Shown here: piece by piece, positions 32,001-37,003 of the stretch | Layout: each line of letters opens with the position of its first letter | Numbering within the stretch: the first letter of the stretch is position 1 | DNA from: RUG14300 sp964561145 | GTDB lineage: Bacteria > Bacillota > Clostridia > Christensenellales > CAG-1252 | Assembly: GCA_964561145.1 (NCBI GenBank) | Contig: CAZLNZ010000001.1 | Coordinates: 222,347-286,346 of the forward strand | Reading direction: 5' to 3' | DNA length: 64,000 nt | Made by a program: the position numbers and the translations under genes | The notes under the pieces: model-generated | Database searches by the model: none | The model's input: the letters and a program-made list of their open reading frames with translations, nothing else | Told to the model about the DNA's origin: nothing

Positions 32001-32914
32001 CCGACGATGCATACTTCGGAAATATGAAGTTGGTTTATCACTTCTCACTAAAAGAGGAACTTACAGGATATTTAGGAGAAATGTATGCCGCAGACAACGT
32101 TGCTGAAATGACTGACAAGGGACAGAGTGACTGGTTGGTTAAGAACTTAAGACTTGCATACAAGAGCTTTGATCAATTCCCGATGGGAAGTTCCGTCCAA
32201 TTCGCATTCTCGGATAATACGAGTGCGGTTGACATAAATACGGTTGCTTTGCGTAGTTCGGATAGCAATATTAAGATTGAAGGAAAAGGAAGCTTTACTG
32301 TCGCATCAGTAATTTTTGTAGCCTCTGACTTTGTTTTAGAGTCACAAAGCGGAAGCGGAATTGTCAATATAAGCTTTAAGCTGAAGGCATTCGATGCTTT
32401 TGATGAAGACGAGGAAATAGAGATTTACGAGTTTATTAACGAGGTTACGGTTGCATCGAACGAGAGTTTTGCTATAAGCGATAACATAAAAGTTATGTTT
32501 AGCGTAATTTCTTACAGTGAGGGCGAACAGTGCATCTACAGCCTTTCAACCTTAGTCAACAATCTCGGAGTATGGGAAGCACCGGAAAGTGAGATTTTGA
32601 AAGTTTTACGTGACAGTTCGTTGAGTACCGCAGGAGTGGATAATTCCTTTAGCGATGAGGTAAGTATTAATTATACTCGTGCAGAAAAATTCGTATCGTT
32701 TATTAAGAATCAGACCATTGTATTTGTTCTATGCGTTGTCGCTATAGTAATTGTAATAGGTACGATCTGTGCATTATCATTGATACTTGTACGTAGAAGA
32801 CGAGTGTCAAATGCTGCAGAAAGAGAGATTGACAACGAACTGATAGTTGAGAAATTAAACGCAATTGAAAAAGCCGAGCCTTCGGATACAAAAGAAACGG
32901 ATTGCGAGGAATAA
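14087..32914 (+). CDS. Giant membrane-anchored GLUG-repeat surface protein
   Basis: About 6275 aa. Start chosen at ATG 14087, which follows GAGGAGA (14074-14080) by 6 nt; an in-frame ATG at 14072 with its own AGAGGA is also possible. Residues 1-38 form a classical signal peptide (KK, long hydrophobic core, TFAA cleavage region). From about residue 220 to 3900 there are about 20 GLUG-type motifs (GGIVGxNxGxIxx) alternating with units of the form PIGT-x-x-x-PF-x-G-x-FDG, which suggests a long beta-helical stalk. A helical insert near 16660-16960 is bracketed by Cys motifs. Residues about 5185-5950 resemble MBG/YDG repeats. A hydrophobic helix at about 6204-6239 followed by RRRR anchors the protein, leaving an acidic cytoplasmic tail. 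It lies 97 bp after the first giant protein, probably in one operon. Adhesion is inferred. Confidence 0.85.
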   Translation: MKKIFHKNSLISTLMLVVIVLAMLVVSVAFSSTATFAAEDNLDNVIESTTLEKTPSKIITVNGVSYYRVDTAAELKYALRHSTGDKYLLMQDFTISYSGWVNENSGVQNNNHFYGMVLNEKGEPTGEFRTLKFAPSSKSESVEATNATYIGLFGVFGGSLNKLKYVYSGKIDFDGSKSNSSDGIFYGGGLCGIFKGQINDCQYVYSGTLNYYANSKGRTIFAGGIAGSFEGGRISDSVVAISGSIVSTNLLAQSQDDKDIDATNCKQYVGGISGYASQNGATTETVIENSTIAVSATLSTSDVVMTDFWDSIAGFAEPDSNDVSYVFPVGGIFAGATQAKITECNITISGSLSSMGGKSASKEGAIAGGIVGITAGNSPKIVFAESTYTMSGSISVSNSSIQNHWFQTNDYVGIVYQGGIIGKMPSQIDSKTTISNIVIYRNSAMVKSSIDSDKCAGGNYYGMLCGYGDTFSNWNGGNIWVVGNINGVRMLSTLSGSNVVENNSYGLVHSLKVYGGGYVSARFETNGLIFYAYASTSPFYGWYNSRSNMESDNKYQNSGEIGTKNEVINAQTNQTVKRNFFKPKGTYSQAQSISCLFLTTEIKTAGNMVQFANEMNAGYGSESSYDSSSTLNFPWVSVKLVNDITFTSGMPSIISFKGSFDGQGHTITFASSSTIVGRGKVAMFKNIEDGASFVNTNIVFAGDIYAGEQDSDNLDEETYAAVLAAKNNGVVENINLEISQASVLNVYGSKAMAGGLICINGADGDYALRQINVTIEGKIKVIGSNVTVGGLVASNDSTKPYTMINLYAKGELVGSMVSTSGTSKVGGLFGDTTKDIKTENVVVNIRDYSNYNNSVLMNSCKCSQLDCNDIIADLEEVRSTSNDWQTNAKKNLEEIKTAYAKLNVAARSQSSYDEVKGKLDKLAELEGISNREDLIYAIDEIIDAMKLFDCSAVCSDCLQTSTAYALVGNIGANDYQFSNTWVVGSYSQFPDDDVDQIGVGTKKLYFLEKGDSTEIATKTYGLNLIYVKDGNATCNMDISSIDADNIVFTISLDTTKVFTGWYTDFSNENMVELKGEGFKPGSRSGAIFYSSVIDSVIADYQTLLTLAKSTNAGQSYEGITFRLGNDIVFQTNYVPIGTLEHPFMGTFDGKGYTVTISNQGITGSQFGLFGVIGVAGQVKQVSVIYTGSSQTLPDSSVFGGIAAFNYGVIGQSSTSNKITVTYDCSIERAVTAGGIVGINYGTVQNAEVIFNDNGGSVGQISVKGAEGESIESMGTVGGVAAINKGEGLVKNVIIRYIQEYSLITNRIALRALNKNLNYVGTYAGGIVGFNQGAIYSCVVESTADSEDMTIAKAEIGKTGVLIGYNGGAIDSLWALYSFGESQLNCVPYGHPLICGDYSDSGNTLVKYGKGSVSIELYANNDLQPLGGSIIFKADEGTVPFYNYTSSLTEDRVVSSAEGGSGQNLAPKVGDSENSGLSGKTYYAVFVRTELRSREEYVEFAKSINNGFKAYANYIVNLSSSTSIMLDGNNMSVFPTIGNDTNRFYGSFNGNGYSIIYQNASSKLTPVFGVIGENSIVQNLVVEIRAGSTCSVPLEIEIDGESKTALGFLACANYGTIKDITINSIGSIYSVSLDYAGGVVGYNAGVIYSTTVTLDTQNNQGQECAGTINGDYAGGIVGYNEGVVGSDRLDSVKLIMNSGDLSSSVRGITAVGGIAGYNSQNGILKNVNAKISGTIGSLPMSEDKSKFVWNNSSLVTSEVSNFATNVGGIVGINQGSISSAICYTYQDAQFPVSGSDQSGNLGGIVGLNKGSVGMADESVKVYFNTDVEKDLARTFGGISGKNEGDITGCVVEIRSTVKAIRYIGGVVGHNQPGTLSNTEVTIAENAVMAAHGAITRVGGVIGYNLGLVNSIEAVVEGIIGAEDSGFVGGFVGVAESEIRDSFVILNNKLKYGNTSVVGLFAGDSSSFTVSLLNSWAVASNSDPLPSCGGGDKGYNVLKIVGNSKVNAQLVKDFDVVNIRFTANSQQGTTLKWYSDISRLEGFGSSNTVFIPDRSLNNATYHVCYFDLEIDNAEEFLNIYQFVNAYDLFNGVMFRLNYDLVIDATIQPIGTKQYPFKGVFEGAYHTITIEKGGIAGNEYSGLFGYVDDCAIIRNFILEIKDDVIVGSGMSKAQGALAGRLGGTVENVGINLLSAPYSLKASANVGALAGEVSTNLELSNVWCIVYNSAVKYGSVYENGNEADDLELNIMAVLGVGKYTLAFEETSSEPRAFLFTVTEGFEYYDNIYYSIGDLITITDMADPNTFGKVDDRPDDNSITYLSVIGLKGNVFTTSFIDLVINNQEDFIRFAYNVNTYGDNGAKFTFNLTGNELVIDLSMCPPIGTKEHPFTGILDGSAEVNGDRTNACYTIRVKGDLTSSGNEYSGLFGYVGNGAVIRNLIVRADNLEENPSYQGQTIGDKKSIYTGYLASYLEGTLENVTVVIGDDTKLYNINQDSLGGIIGVVGQGAKIVNTWLILPENSEYSVIGGYYDNSIHKYYDNLAKDFGIKLPNVIYRCGKGLMDINLERVDNKQDFKKENLMWQFSLTALENGEPAYGFVKNGELYSSSNKALGELISKYTDDISDENYLALFLDDEIGSFEDLLRLASLTNSNRRYEGVEFIQKNDIVIENGYTPIGGRVNQEGFGTMTDVYKYVEFIGIYNGNGKKIIIPEDVTIDSTYAGIFGILGNKATIKNLYIEVSGSIGVNNGDSAASTIYAGSLAGEDRGATLENIIVVINKSATLNATMDTGRVAYNSSLQYDVHGAIENIDQIKYAKNVWVLAYNNKYNFNKNNDEQDFYDGTGAFREGSFNGGINVITIIAAGELTCEFADSNYNIRISNLDYNVNEAREWYSIIKGKKVDCSEIKNDTFTTDVSDNCRIIYASFLESEIGTVDSLKKLAEDTNKGYDLYGLTFELVSDIEITADSGFIGIGGSVPFNATFNGNGHSIILSSGAVVKGKYAGIFGNVGQDGIIKNVVFIINGQLGYTKFTDAEVQKGNHNTFYAGALAYVQGKAENVIIIGTNASLESLNSANQGIAFGYDVRNLHTNVWLITSSENSYASYGEVTVGGESSINVMQVIGMGRLEATLQNNGEEWFVKLSNAYDAEKDYSIKGWYSNYSKDNQLSEALGINAAGTSIVAGDNGYLIPKRELINRTYEVVIINTIITDADQIVSIAKDVNIGGYTYENTSFSIGSDILITSSDYQSIGTEKTMFMGSFSGSYNGNYYTIYLDMKKKNVDESYSQVNVPLFAYNKGTITDLSVQLKGDMVMNNSVVGVICQYNYGVISNSFVSFDDKDIDVSGSYVGGIVGINQAGATISNSIVIIGEKTTIVGRYAAGGQVGQNDGYIYGSTGGDNSDFSLWETSRKDQLKGITEYAGIIIKGRVMVENSETGITLYVGGGIGLSQNRGYISGLILRLYEGGSVYGEGDNVAAGGIVGRSSATIRNTVVMTDGEVNAQATTSNVGYFAGSIQGSANNSWLVYQIPSDIKAIGNGYESVNSLQISGNGVIDVYLDSNNNIIFTNITPEGGASIDGWYVNNGVQVNDSVGNVYDNNTFRPNLTITGRTVNAVFINTEIRTVYDLIVMANTVNGGLFSKNLTFKLMNDITITKDDPLTACIGIYTENGAYGFKHEFLGQEYTITIESEGMLSQEYMGIFGYATSSAIIKDLSVVYTSGGFGSNATQAFGGIVGINAGEITNCQVTIESTASLSGVVVGGISGSNQGKMDNCKVSCYGLMEATSVMDSDNKSPNAYVGGISGSNSGDISNIEIILGNGSELKAVYKDNASGATYVGGISGSNSRTIEHFYISIEVATLQALSRVSAYAGGVVGSNIGSLEYGYVKIASSAISGDVSGGIAGANSNYLRNIVVMVDSTSNMKDSAVYQFHKTEASIAINVWTYNDNSRLNSSISQINNMTYKDGERLLVVHNDYQEIVAGGNIVFYASFIEDDGITMYADAHTDFFEVLYKESYLYYGVNPETNKNALVLASPIDAQTISVKAVVRREFNSQTELKLLSKAVAFDCQPISGEFTIGSPITITDEFTAIGTEDHPLSSSVTFNGGYNEITFAKNESGEEIIYGSDIKSLFGYSNAIIQQFAVRYEYSLNTANSAGICYNNSNGEIWNCVVYLEQDVTVTYPIAFITKLNKNNWVIGRMAADGSGVIGNSQATSGYGAIVINGRGDLVINNESGSLRFTPTPQEEGVKFAGFSDYDIICFNGEFQTDSEIVQYNTYSFTAEFINSKLYNKLDLLALNSGLAKGYGPFSKGEEYTLEDNIEVSALEINALSEFLGILNGNGYTLTIGGSTDIKNAVFTKPQESTGRASYNNIVFDIRSLDDSLFLFDKDTGISLNNVVVLNDKTNACLNNTIGDTGLNINNAFIVTRNEETFTNANNNSSKDVGVIYLTGENGLSFSLIVKNNLTYLAATANEGENELFAGWYLNGTDFVLDNGSADNNTLILVGKGIYRTEFISTFIEDANDIGAIQKAVSNGFEFEGVSFFFKNSLEATLAELIGNDNYYFKGSIEGDGYTLKLKGDKPLFDSFGGEIRNLIIDSEGVAIANDLSGSVLEGVVFISSAGVPYISTSDVGIIDNVWLISKNPSPDKHASYKVSYGDNITINASINESVVTIKAIINGLSESVDRFIVWDFENSAFVNNDYDFISSDIDCGTYNVRAINEIDSATTFEAAKVAIENGYKGNLYLTNDLEFENNICIDNYYGTFNGVGHTITINATDDTVMFRNGIRVENLRVIVDSDKAIKASLLTNQSSGIASIYGSILEVKGNARALVDNNVANDNYWIIERFDQIKRYEDISSFGTANLLGVNLGNVAAEINASVISFTVQEQEDNELKYIGYRSSTISSTDSTINVTAESKGEVILVYYVDKNLSSVEDWNNLNDALTNTDNSGKGLEFTLTSDIEYTSEWSTIESFSGILNGDYHCIVIDSPDGFNGLINLDNEGTLENLAVVVRAVTSLKIFSDSGNIENCWVIDYSGNIKEESRARVITVKRGGNIPENGGEIKVVNKDGFLFENKDLLEYKLRNWKDTDGKSLDYKDGIFYFENKEYDGNVTAEFFSCYTVYVNIKGIDGNLKRPDITETKYYWSDDEGNDEPKVVANATEGYLFLGYDYDEKLSQSGAITAKDVLSLNIDVSKLTESIEITANYVLLTTSWKKTTYGEYTQEALKSMLYRLDQTDDIESAGFKINYSLAPEGDTIDAGSSARYLHAGSYIVSFTIKTKDENETKVGMASFGYTIAKRQLQFSDLTFEKKSYDTTPYATMLGKQLVGFIEADAAESIISTLDFSNIRFVYVNPETMGKTANAGNGYYVMIEEGSSLSGTSDKNYLHVDYSLPEGIIYRYVERENELVQLEPYTVSIEKADLILSIETITVDYYKQFLIDNDGNPSFNIDEYFNACYKFSGIQGSDEDTVKNARLLVIEGDNVLYNENGEATYVYKIKQPGDYSISVLTDALSNYNPKIEGTGARFRVVKSSVNVVIENVDRQYGDKIGNVDYKLYPKLDEGNISKDNIIIDEDDYEAFKHTFGVTLDYQSFVKTYFYVDITIDGVYKTEGNKETVFDLPVPLFNGEDTLRGYGLIVRFTADNQLFELANDDIQSVYDKENRIEYLIKQDKVLKIIPRSISVMYTGVSGKVFAAAEGDYQRSARAVNSGLVKGDLFNVSRMVGETVGTYTLNIGVQNSNGDDVSHYYDIDFVDGKAPTYTIRQREIKVQHSGNNYYYGDDLSIMKYYINVSDEVLNRISEILGGHKEKGTNEKLAELGITIKLGYFGDEIQNVGTYTCDFTYSAVNEQVADSIKFVLDENNSSYTILPRKLVVTTIDYERAYDTTKIMSFDNRELFTVDGLTSRDSKYLEVVAQDYSGVIQADVGAYSFRPIGLKLQTKSAYSETQYGYLASNYVIDKIYDGKYTIKAVKIPILGSVGYYDESECFIEPDDAYFGNMKLVYHFSLKEELTGYLGEMYAADNVAEMTDKGQSDWLVKNLRLAYKSFDQFPMGSSVQFAFSDNTSAVDINTVALRSSDSNIKIEGKGSFTVASVIFVASDFVLESQSGSGIVNISFKLKAFDAFDEDEEIEIYEFINEVTVASNESFAISDNIKVMFSVISYSEGEQCIYSLSTLVNNLGVWEAPESEILKVLRDSSLSTAGVDNSFSDEVSINYTRAEKFVSFIKNQTIVFVLCVVAIVIVIGTICALSLILVRRRRVSNAAEREIDNELIVEKLNAIEKAEPSDTKETDCEE

Positions 32915-32943
32915 CATTTCCTCGGAGTCTTGGAGGATGATAT

Positions 32944-33924
32944 ATGAAAAAACTAATTACAATCGTTGCAATAGTAATGATATTGGCAATGACTACCACA
33001 ACCTTTTTAGCTTGTAACAAAAACGAACACGAGTTCGATTCCGATAAGCTTAATGGTGGCGTGCTGGATGATAGCTTGGAAACCGATATGGATAAAAGTG
33101 AAAGCTTAGCATCTAAGGACTGGATGGTTATCCCTGACGCCGACGATCAAGAGAACTTGAAAATTCTTGCCGAGAATTTATATACAAATGCAAATCGGCT
33201 TATGAAAAATCTGAAGTATAGACAACAAAAGGTATATGCCGACGTTACAACGGATGCGAAGATCGGTTTTATCTCGATTTCAGTAAAGCCAAAGCAATAT
33301 AATTGTACCGTTATAAATGGCAATGAAATGTATTATATCGAGTGTCAGCAAGACGGCAATTCTTTAGCTCCTAACTATATGAACATTACATACTCAAATG
33401 CTACCTTGAACAAAAGCATTGTTTGGAACGGGGGCGACGATTGTAGCTGTACTGTTGACGATAACGGCGTTTATATATATGCAGCAGATTTATCAAGTGG
33501 AACGGACGGTGAGATAACGGAAGCACCTTCCTTTACAAGAGAACAGGATTATGTTTATTATCAAACCTCTTTTGTTATCAATAGGAATACAGTGCAAAAT
33601 GTGACCATTTCACATAATGACGAAGAGGGATATTATTCCTTAGATTTTGATGTAGATTTATCCGAGCGTTCGACCTACGATGAACCGATTAAGGGATTGG
33701 AGGCGAATGTTGAGGATGCAAAATATGAGTCCGTGCATGAGCATATTGAAATATGGGATTCGGGATACTATAAGTTTTTTCAATCTGTTGATGTTTGGTC
33801 CGGTAAAAAAATAGTTAACCTAACCGCAACTCTTGATTATAGAACATATTTTTCGTATTACAAAAAAGATTGTCAAATAGATGATATGTTTGCTATCGAT
33901 GAGATGAGAGCCAAATTGAACTAA
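32944..33924 (+). CDS. Putative lipoprotein, unknown function
   Basis: 326 aa. The N-terminus is a lipoprotein signal peptide: MKK, hydrophobic core, then FLAC with Cys24 as the likely lipidated residue. ATG 32944 follows a GGAGG ribosome binding site. The mature part begins with an acidic linker and continues as a mixed, probably beta-rich domain with aromatic residues; I recognise no family. It sits 29 bp after the giant GLUG protein and 22 bp before the ECF-like membrane protein, so it is likely co-transcribed with both. It could help display or assemble the giant proteins or act as a binding protein; neither is shown by the sequence. Confidence 0.8.
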   Translation: MKKLITIVAIVMILAMTTTTFLACNKNEHEFDSDKLNGGVLDDSLETDMDKSESLASKDWMVIPDADDQENLKILAENLYTNANRLMKNLKYRQQKVYADVTTDAKIGFISISVKPKQYNCTVINGNEMYYIECQQDGNSLAPNYMNITYSNATLNKSIVWNGGDDCSCTVDDNGVYIYAADLSSGTDGEITEAPSFTREQDYVYYQTSFVINRNTVQNVTISHNDEEGYYSLDFDVDLSERSTYDEPIKGLEANVEDAKYESVHEHIEIWDSGYYKFFQSVDVWSGKKIVNLTATLDYRTYFSYYKKDCQIDDMFAIDEMRAKLN

Positions 33925-33946
33925 TAAAAATATAGAAGAGGGATAT

Positions 33947-34630
33947 ATGGGTACAAAAAAGAATGTAAAGGATAAAGTAGCTTTTATCGCAACTGCCGGA
34001 ATACTTTTAGCACTGATACTCGTTTTCATGCTAATTCCGATGAGCGTGTTCGGAGTTGTTAATTTAGCCGTTGTGGCTATTATTGCCGTCATTATTGCAT
34101 GTCAACATGTGGGAATATGGATGGGTTTATTTATGGGCTTAGCTTTTGGTATAGCAAGTCTGATTTCATCCTACACAACGGGAGCGGGGGAGTTGTTGGC
34201 CGTTGCATTTCAAAATCCCCTTATTTCAGTCGTACCAAGAGTTATAGTTCCTATTACCTGTTATTTTTCCTATGTTGGGATGAGGAAACTGTTCAATATT
34301 GCATATGCAAAAAAGAAGAAACAATTTGACGAAAAAAAGGCGAATCATATGTCAATCGTGGTCAGTTCAACGATAAGTGCAATTGTTGCTGTGACGACAA
34401 ATACTGCATTGGTAATGAGCTTGGTATTTGCCTTTCATGGTGGCGAAACCATAAAGGGAACGGTTATTGGGTTGCCTATTTTGATTACCACGTTATCTGT
34501 CAATTATCCAATTGAATTGGGAATATCTGCAGTAGCTTGTCCATCGATTCTTGTAGGATTGAAACACGCTTTTAAAACAATGAATTCCGATAAACTTGCC
34601 CCCACATTTACTACTCAGCCCGTAGAATAG
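33947..34630 (+). CDS. ECF transporter S component-like membrane protein
   Basis: 227 aa, with about six hydrophobic segments. The layout (two short N-terminal helices, then a segment GLFMGLAFGIASL, a NPLISVVPR motif, more helices and a short C-terminal tail) matches the substrate-binding S subunits of energy-coupling factor transporters of the broad PF12822 type. ATG 33947 has an AGAGGG site upstream. No A or T subunit lies in the window, as expected for group II ECF systems that share one energising module. The substrate cannot be read; placement behind surface proteins and a lipoprotein is unusual. Confidence 0.6.
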   Translation: MGTKKNVKDKVAFIATAGILLALILVFMLIPMSVFGVVNLAVVAIIAVIIACQHVGIWMGLFMGLAFGIASLISSYTTGAGELLAVAFQNPLISVVPRVIVPITCYFSYVGMRKLFNIAYAKKKKQFDEKKANHMSIVVSSTISAIVAVTTNTALVMSLVFAFHGGETIKGTVIGLPILITTLSVNYPIELGISAVACPSILVGLKHAFKTMNSDKLAPTFTTQPVE

Positions 34631-34979
34631 CAATGCTGTCAACTTTAGAGAAAAACTTAATGTATGTAGAAATGTGGTTCGGTAAATCAACCAAGTATTC
34701 CAATGACAAAATCAAATGGAAAAGCGTCAAAATCTTTTACTGAAAATCTAAACATTTTTGTAAAAGATATCCATAGATGTTATACCGAGCGAAAGGAGAA
34801 AGTCTGTAGTCGAACTCTAACTGCACGACGCATTTGTGTCGGTATCTCATCCGTATTATTGTACTAACAAAGGGGCACTATAGGTAATACTATAACATCA
34901 AACCCCTTACGGAGTAATACCTTGATTTCGGTATCTAAATCTTCAAGTTGAAGTAATGCACTAGTATTGGTGTGCTCCC
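34631..34979. other. Intergenic stretch with possible decayed ORF
   Basis: About 350 bp without an intact gene. On the minus strand from 34980 to 34780 one frame reads as plausible protein (LEDLDTEIKVLLRKGFDVIV, then an in-frame TAG, then about 23 more residues before TAA). This could be a degraded gene end or chance. No start codon with a ribosome binding site is seen. Confidence 0.3.
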
Positions 34980-34991
34980 TTAGTTCTAAAT

Positions 34992-35036
34992 AAAAAACAA
35001 CTATCGCCTTTCAAATCGGCCTTAGTTGTTTTTTTT
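34992..35036. terminator. Bidirectional Rho-independent terminator
   Basis: A 12-bp stem (AAAAAACAACTA at 34992-35003 with TAGTTGTTTTTT at 35023-35034) closes a 19-nt loop and is flanked by A and T tracts. It can end transcription from both sides; it is 35 bp past the stop of the minus-strand GH13 gene. Confidence 0.75.
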
Positions 35037-35068
35037 GATAAAAGTATTTTTATTGAAATGTTTATTGC

Positions 35069-36778
35069 TTACTTGAGCTTATAAACCACACTCTCATAGG
35101 GGCGTAGTGTCATAGTGGATAGAGGAAGAGTGTCTTCGTAGTTAGAGATGATTAGCTTACAATCATTAAAAGCAATTTCTTTTGGTATTTTGAAGTCTAC
35201 AGATTTATTCTTGAAATTGCAAATAATGAATAGTTTTTCACCTTGATAGCTTCTTTCGAAAACATAAAGATTCTTATCCTTATGATAATATTCTTTATAG
35301 GTTCCGTTTCTAATGATATGGCGTGTATCATCTCTTTTTCTTAGTTCAATAAGTTTTTGGTAGAACCTGAAAATTCCGTTTTCTTCGGCAATACTTTCTT
35401 CAACATTGATTTCTGAGTAGTTTGGGTTCGGTGCATACCAAGGTTTTGCTTCGGTAAAGCCCGCATTGGGAGCGGCAGACCATTGCATTGGCATTCTTCC
35501 ATGGTCTCGAGAACGTCTGTTCATTATAGGAATAAAAAGGTGCCTCACAATCGGAATAAATCTTACCATTTTCCAGATATTCAATGCAAGCTTATCGTTC
35601 ATTTGCTTTACGCTTTTGAACTTGAAATTAAGCATACCTATTTCTTGACCTTGATATACGTAAGGAGTTCCTTGTTGCATATGAAGGGAAATAGCAAGCA
35701 TTTTTGCTGCTTCTTTTCTATGCTCTCCGAATTTTCCCGTAAAGCGACCAAGACTTCTAGGCTGGTCATGGTTCTCGTAGTAGAGGGCTATCCACCCCTT
35801 GCCAAACATTCCCTTTTGCCATTTTGTAAAGATACTTTTCAGTTTTACAAGGCTGAATCTTGAGGGTATTACTTGCATTTTCATATCCGATTCTACATGG
35901 TCAAAGAAAAAGATTGTGTCCAACTCATTTCTTGCTTCATCGGTATACTTTAAGCCTTCTTCGAGAGTAACGTTTGCTGCCTCTCCCACCGTCATACAGT
36001 CATAACGAGAAAGAACTTTTTCATTCAGTTCATGCAGATATTCGTGAATGTGCGGACCATGACAAAAATGCTCGTCGCCGCAAGCAATGGGATTGAATTT
36101 TCCATCGGGAATAGTCCCATCATCGTTGATTCTTTTGCTTATATATGTGATTACATCACATCTAAAACCATCTACACCTAGGTCGAGCCAGTACTGAACT
36201 ATTGCTTGAACTTCCTCTCGAACTTTGGGATTGTCCCAGTTGAGATCGGGTTGTTTTTCTGCCCATAGGTGCATATACCACTCTTTGGTTGTTTCGTCGT
36301 ATTTCCAAGCAGGACCACCGAATCTACTTGTCCAGTTATTTGGTGGACGTTTTCCGTGTTTACCACGTCCCTTTCTCCAAATATAGTAATCTCTATACGG
36401 ATTGTCCTTGCTTTTTTTGCTCTCTAAGAACCACTTGTGTTCGTCTGAGGTATGATTTACTACAAGGTCCATAATAAGTTTTATTCCTCTATCATGAAGT
36501 CCCTTGATCATTTCTTTCCAATCTTCCAGTGTTCCGAATTCGTCCATGATATCCCGATAATCGCTGATATCGTAGCCGTTATCGGCGTTTGGTGATTTAT
36601 AGCAGGGTGAAAGCCATACTGCAGTTATTCCCAATTTCTGTAGGTAATCGAGCTTTTCGATAATACCCCTTATATCTCCGATACCGTCACCATTTCCGTC
36701 ATAAAAGCTTCTAGGGTATATTTGATAAACAACGGCGTCCTTGTACCAACGTGTTCTTATTTCATTTTGTTCAGGCAT
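35069..36778 (-). CDS. GH13 alpha-glucosidase (oligo-1,6-glucosidase / trehalose-type family)
   Basis: 569 aa. It hydrolyses alpha-glucosidic bonds in short oligosaccharides in the cytoplasm. Start placed at ATG 36778 (MPEQNEIRTRWYKDAVV) because GGAGGGTG lies just upstream; a longer in-frame extension to 36817 lacks a site. All four GH13 regions are present: DLVVNHTS, DGFRCDVITY with the nucleophile Asp, a GEAANV acid/base region with Glu, and ENHDQPR. The order and spacing fit the GH13_31-type oligo-1,6-glucosidases; exact specificity (isomaltose, sucrose or trehalose-6-phosphate) cannot be settled. The gene is monocistronic, with a consensus promoter that overlaps a perfect palindrome. Confidence 0.92.
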   Translation of the reverse strand: MPEQNEIRTRWYKDAVVYQIYPRSFYDGNGDGIGDIRGIIEKLDYLQKLGITAVWLSPCYKSPNADNGYDISDYRDIMDEFGTLEDWKEMIKGLHDRGIKLIMDLVVNHTSDEHKWFLESKKSKDNPYRDYYIWRKGRGKHGKRPPNNWTSRFGGPAWKYDETTKEWYMHLWAEKQPDLNWDNPKVREEVQAIVQYWLDLGVDGFRCDVITYISKRINDDGTIPDGKFNPIACGDEHFCHGPHIHEYLHELNEKVLSRYDCMTVGEAANVTLEEGLKYTDEARNELDTIFFFDHVESDMKMQVIPSRFSLVKLKSIFTKWQKGMFGKGWIALYYENHDQPRSLGRFTGKFGEHRKEAAKMLAISLHMQQGTPYVYQGQEIGMLNFKFKSVKQMNDKLALNIWKMVRFIPIVRHLFIPIMNRRSRDHGRMPMQWSAAPNAGFTEAKPWYAPNPNYSEINVEESIAEENGIFRFYQKLIELRKRDDTRHIIRNGTYKEYYHKDKNLYVFERSYQGEKLFIICNFKNKSVDFKIPKEIAFNDCKLIISNYEDTLPLSTMTLRPYESVVYKLK

Positions 36779-36793
36779 ACCACCCTCCGAGTA

Positions 36794-36814
36794 ATAAAAT
36801 ATATAATATTTTAT
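36794..36814. promoter_or_regulatory. Perfect AT-rich palindrome over the GH13 promoter
   Basis: ATAAAATAT-ATA-ATATTTTAT: 9-bp arms around a 3-bp centre, covering the -10 box and the expected transcription start. Position suggests a repressor operator; the regulator is not in the window. AT-only palindromes can arise by chance. Confidence 0.4.
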
Positions 36815-36836
36815 CATACAGACCTTGTATTGTCAA
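36808..36836 (-). promoter_or_regulatory. Promoter of the GH13 gene
   Basis: On the minus strand, TTGACA (36836-36831), a 17-bp spacer and TAAAAT (36813-36808), with TG one base before the -10. It is 30 bp upstream of the start codon. Confidence 0.7.
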
Positions 36837-36966
36837 TATTGCTTTTATTTCTTCTATATATGGTGGCTTTATGATAGAAGGTTGTTTTAATCGAAGAAAA
36901 AAGCCTTTTAGATATATTAATAATCAACAAAACTTTGCGTAAAGGGTATTAAAAATAAAGAAGGGG

Positions 36967-36995
36967 TTGTTTATTTTTCTTTACGATGATATAAT
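36967..36995 (+). promoter_or_regulatory. Promoter of the DMT transporter gene, leaderless
   Basis: TTGTTT (36967-36972), 17-bp spacer, TATAAT (36990-36995). The start codon ATG is at 37004, so the predicted transcription start is about 2 nt before the ATG and no ribosome binding site is present. Confidence 0.6.
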
Positions 36996-37003
36996 ATATA
37001 ATT

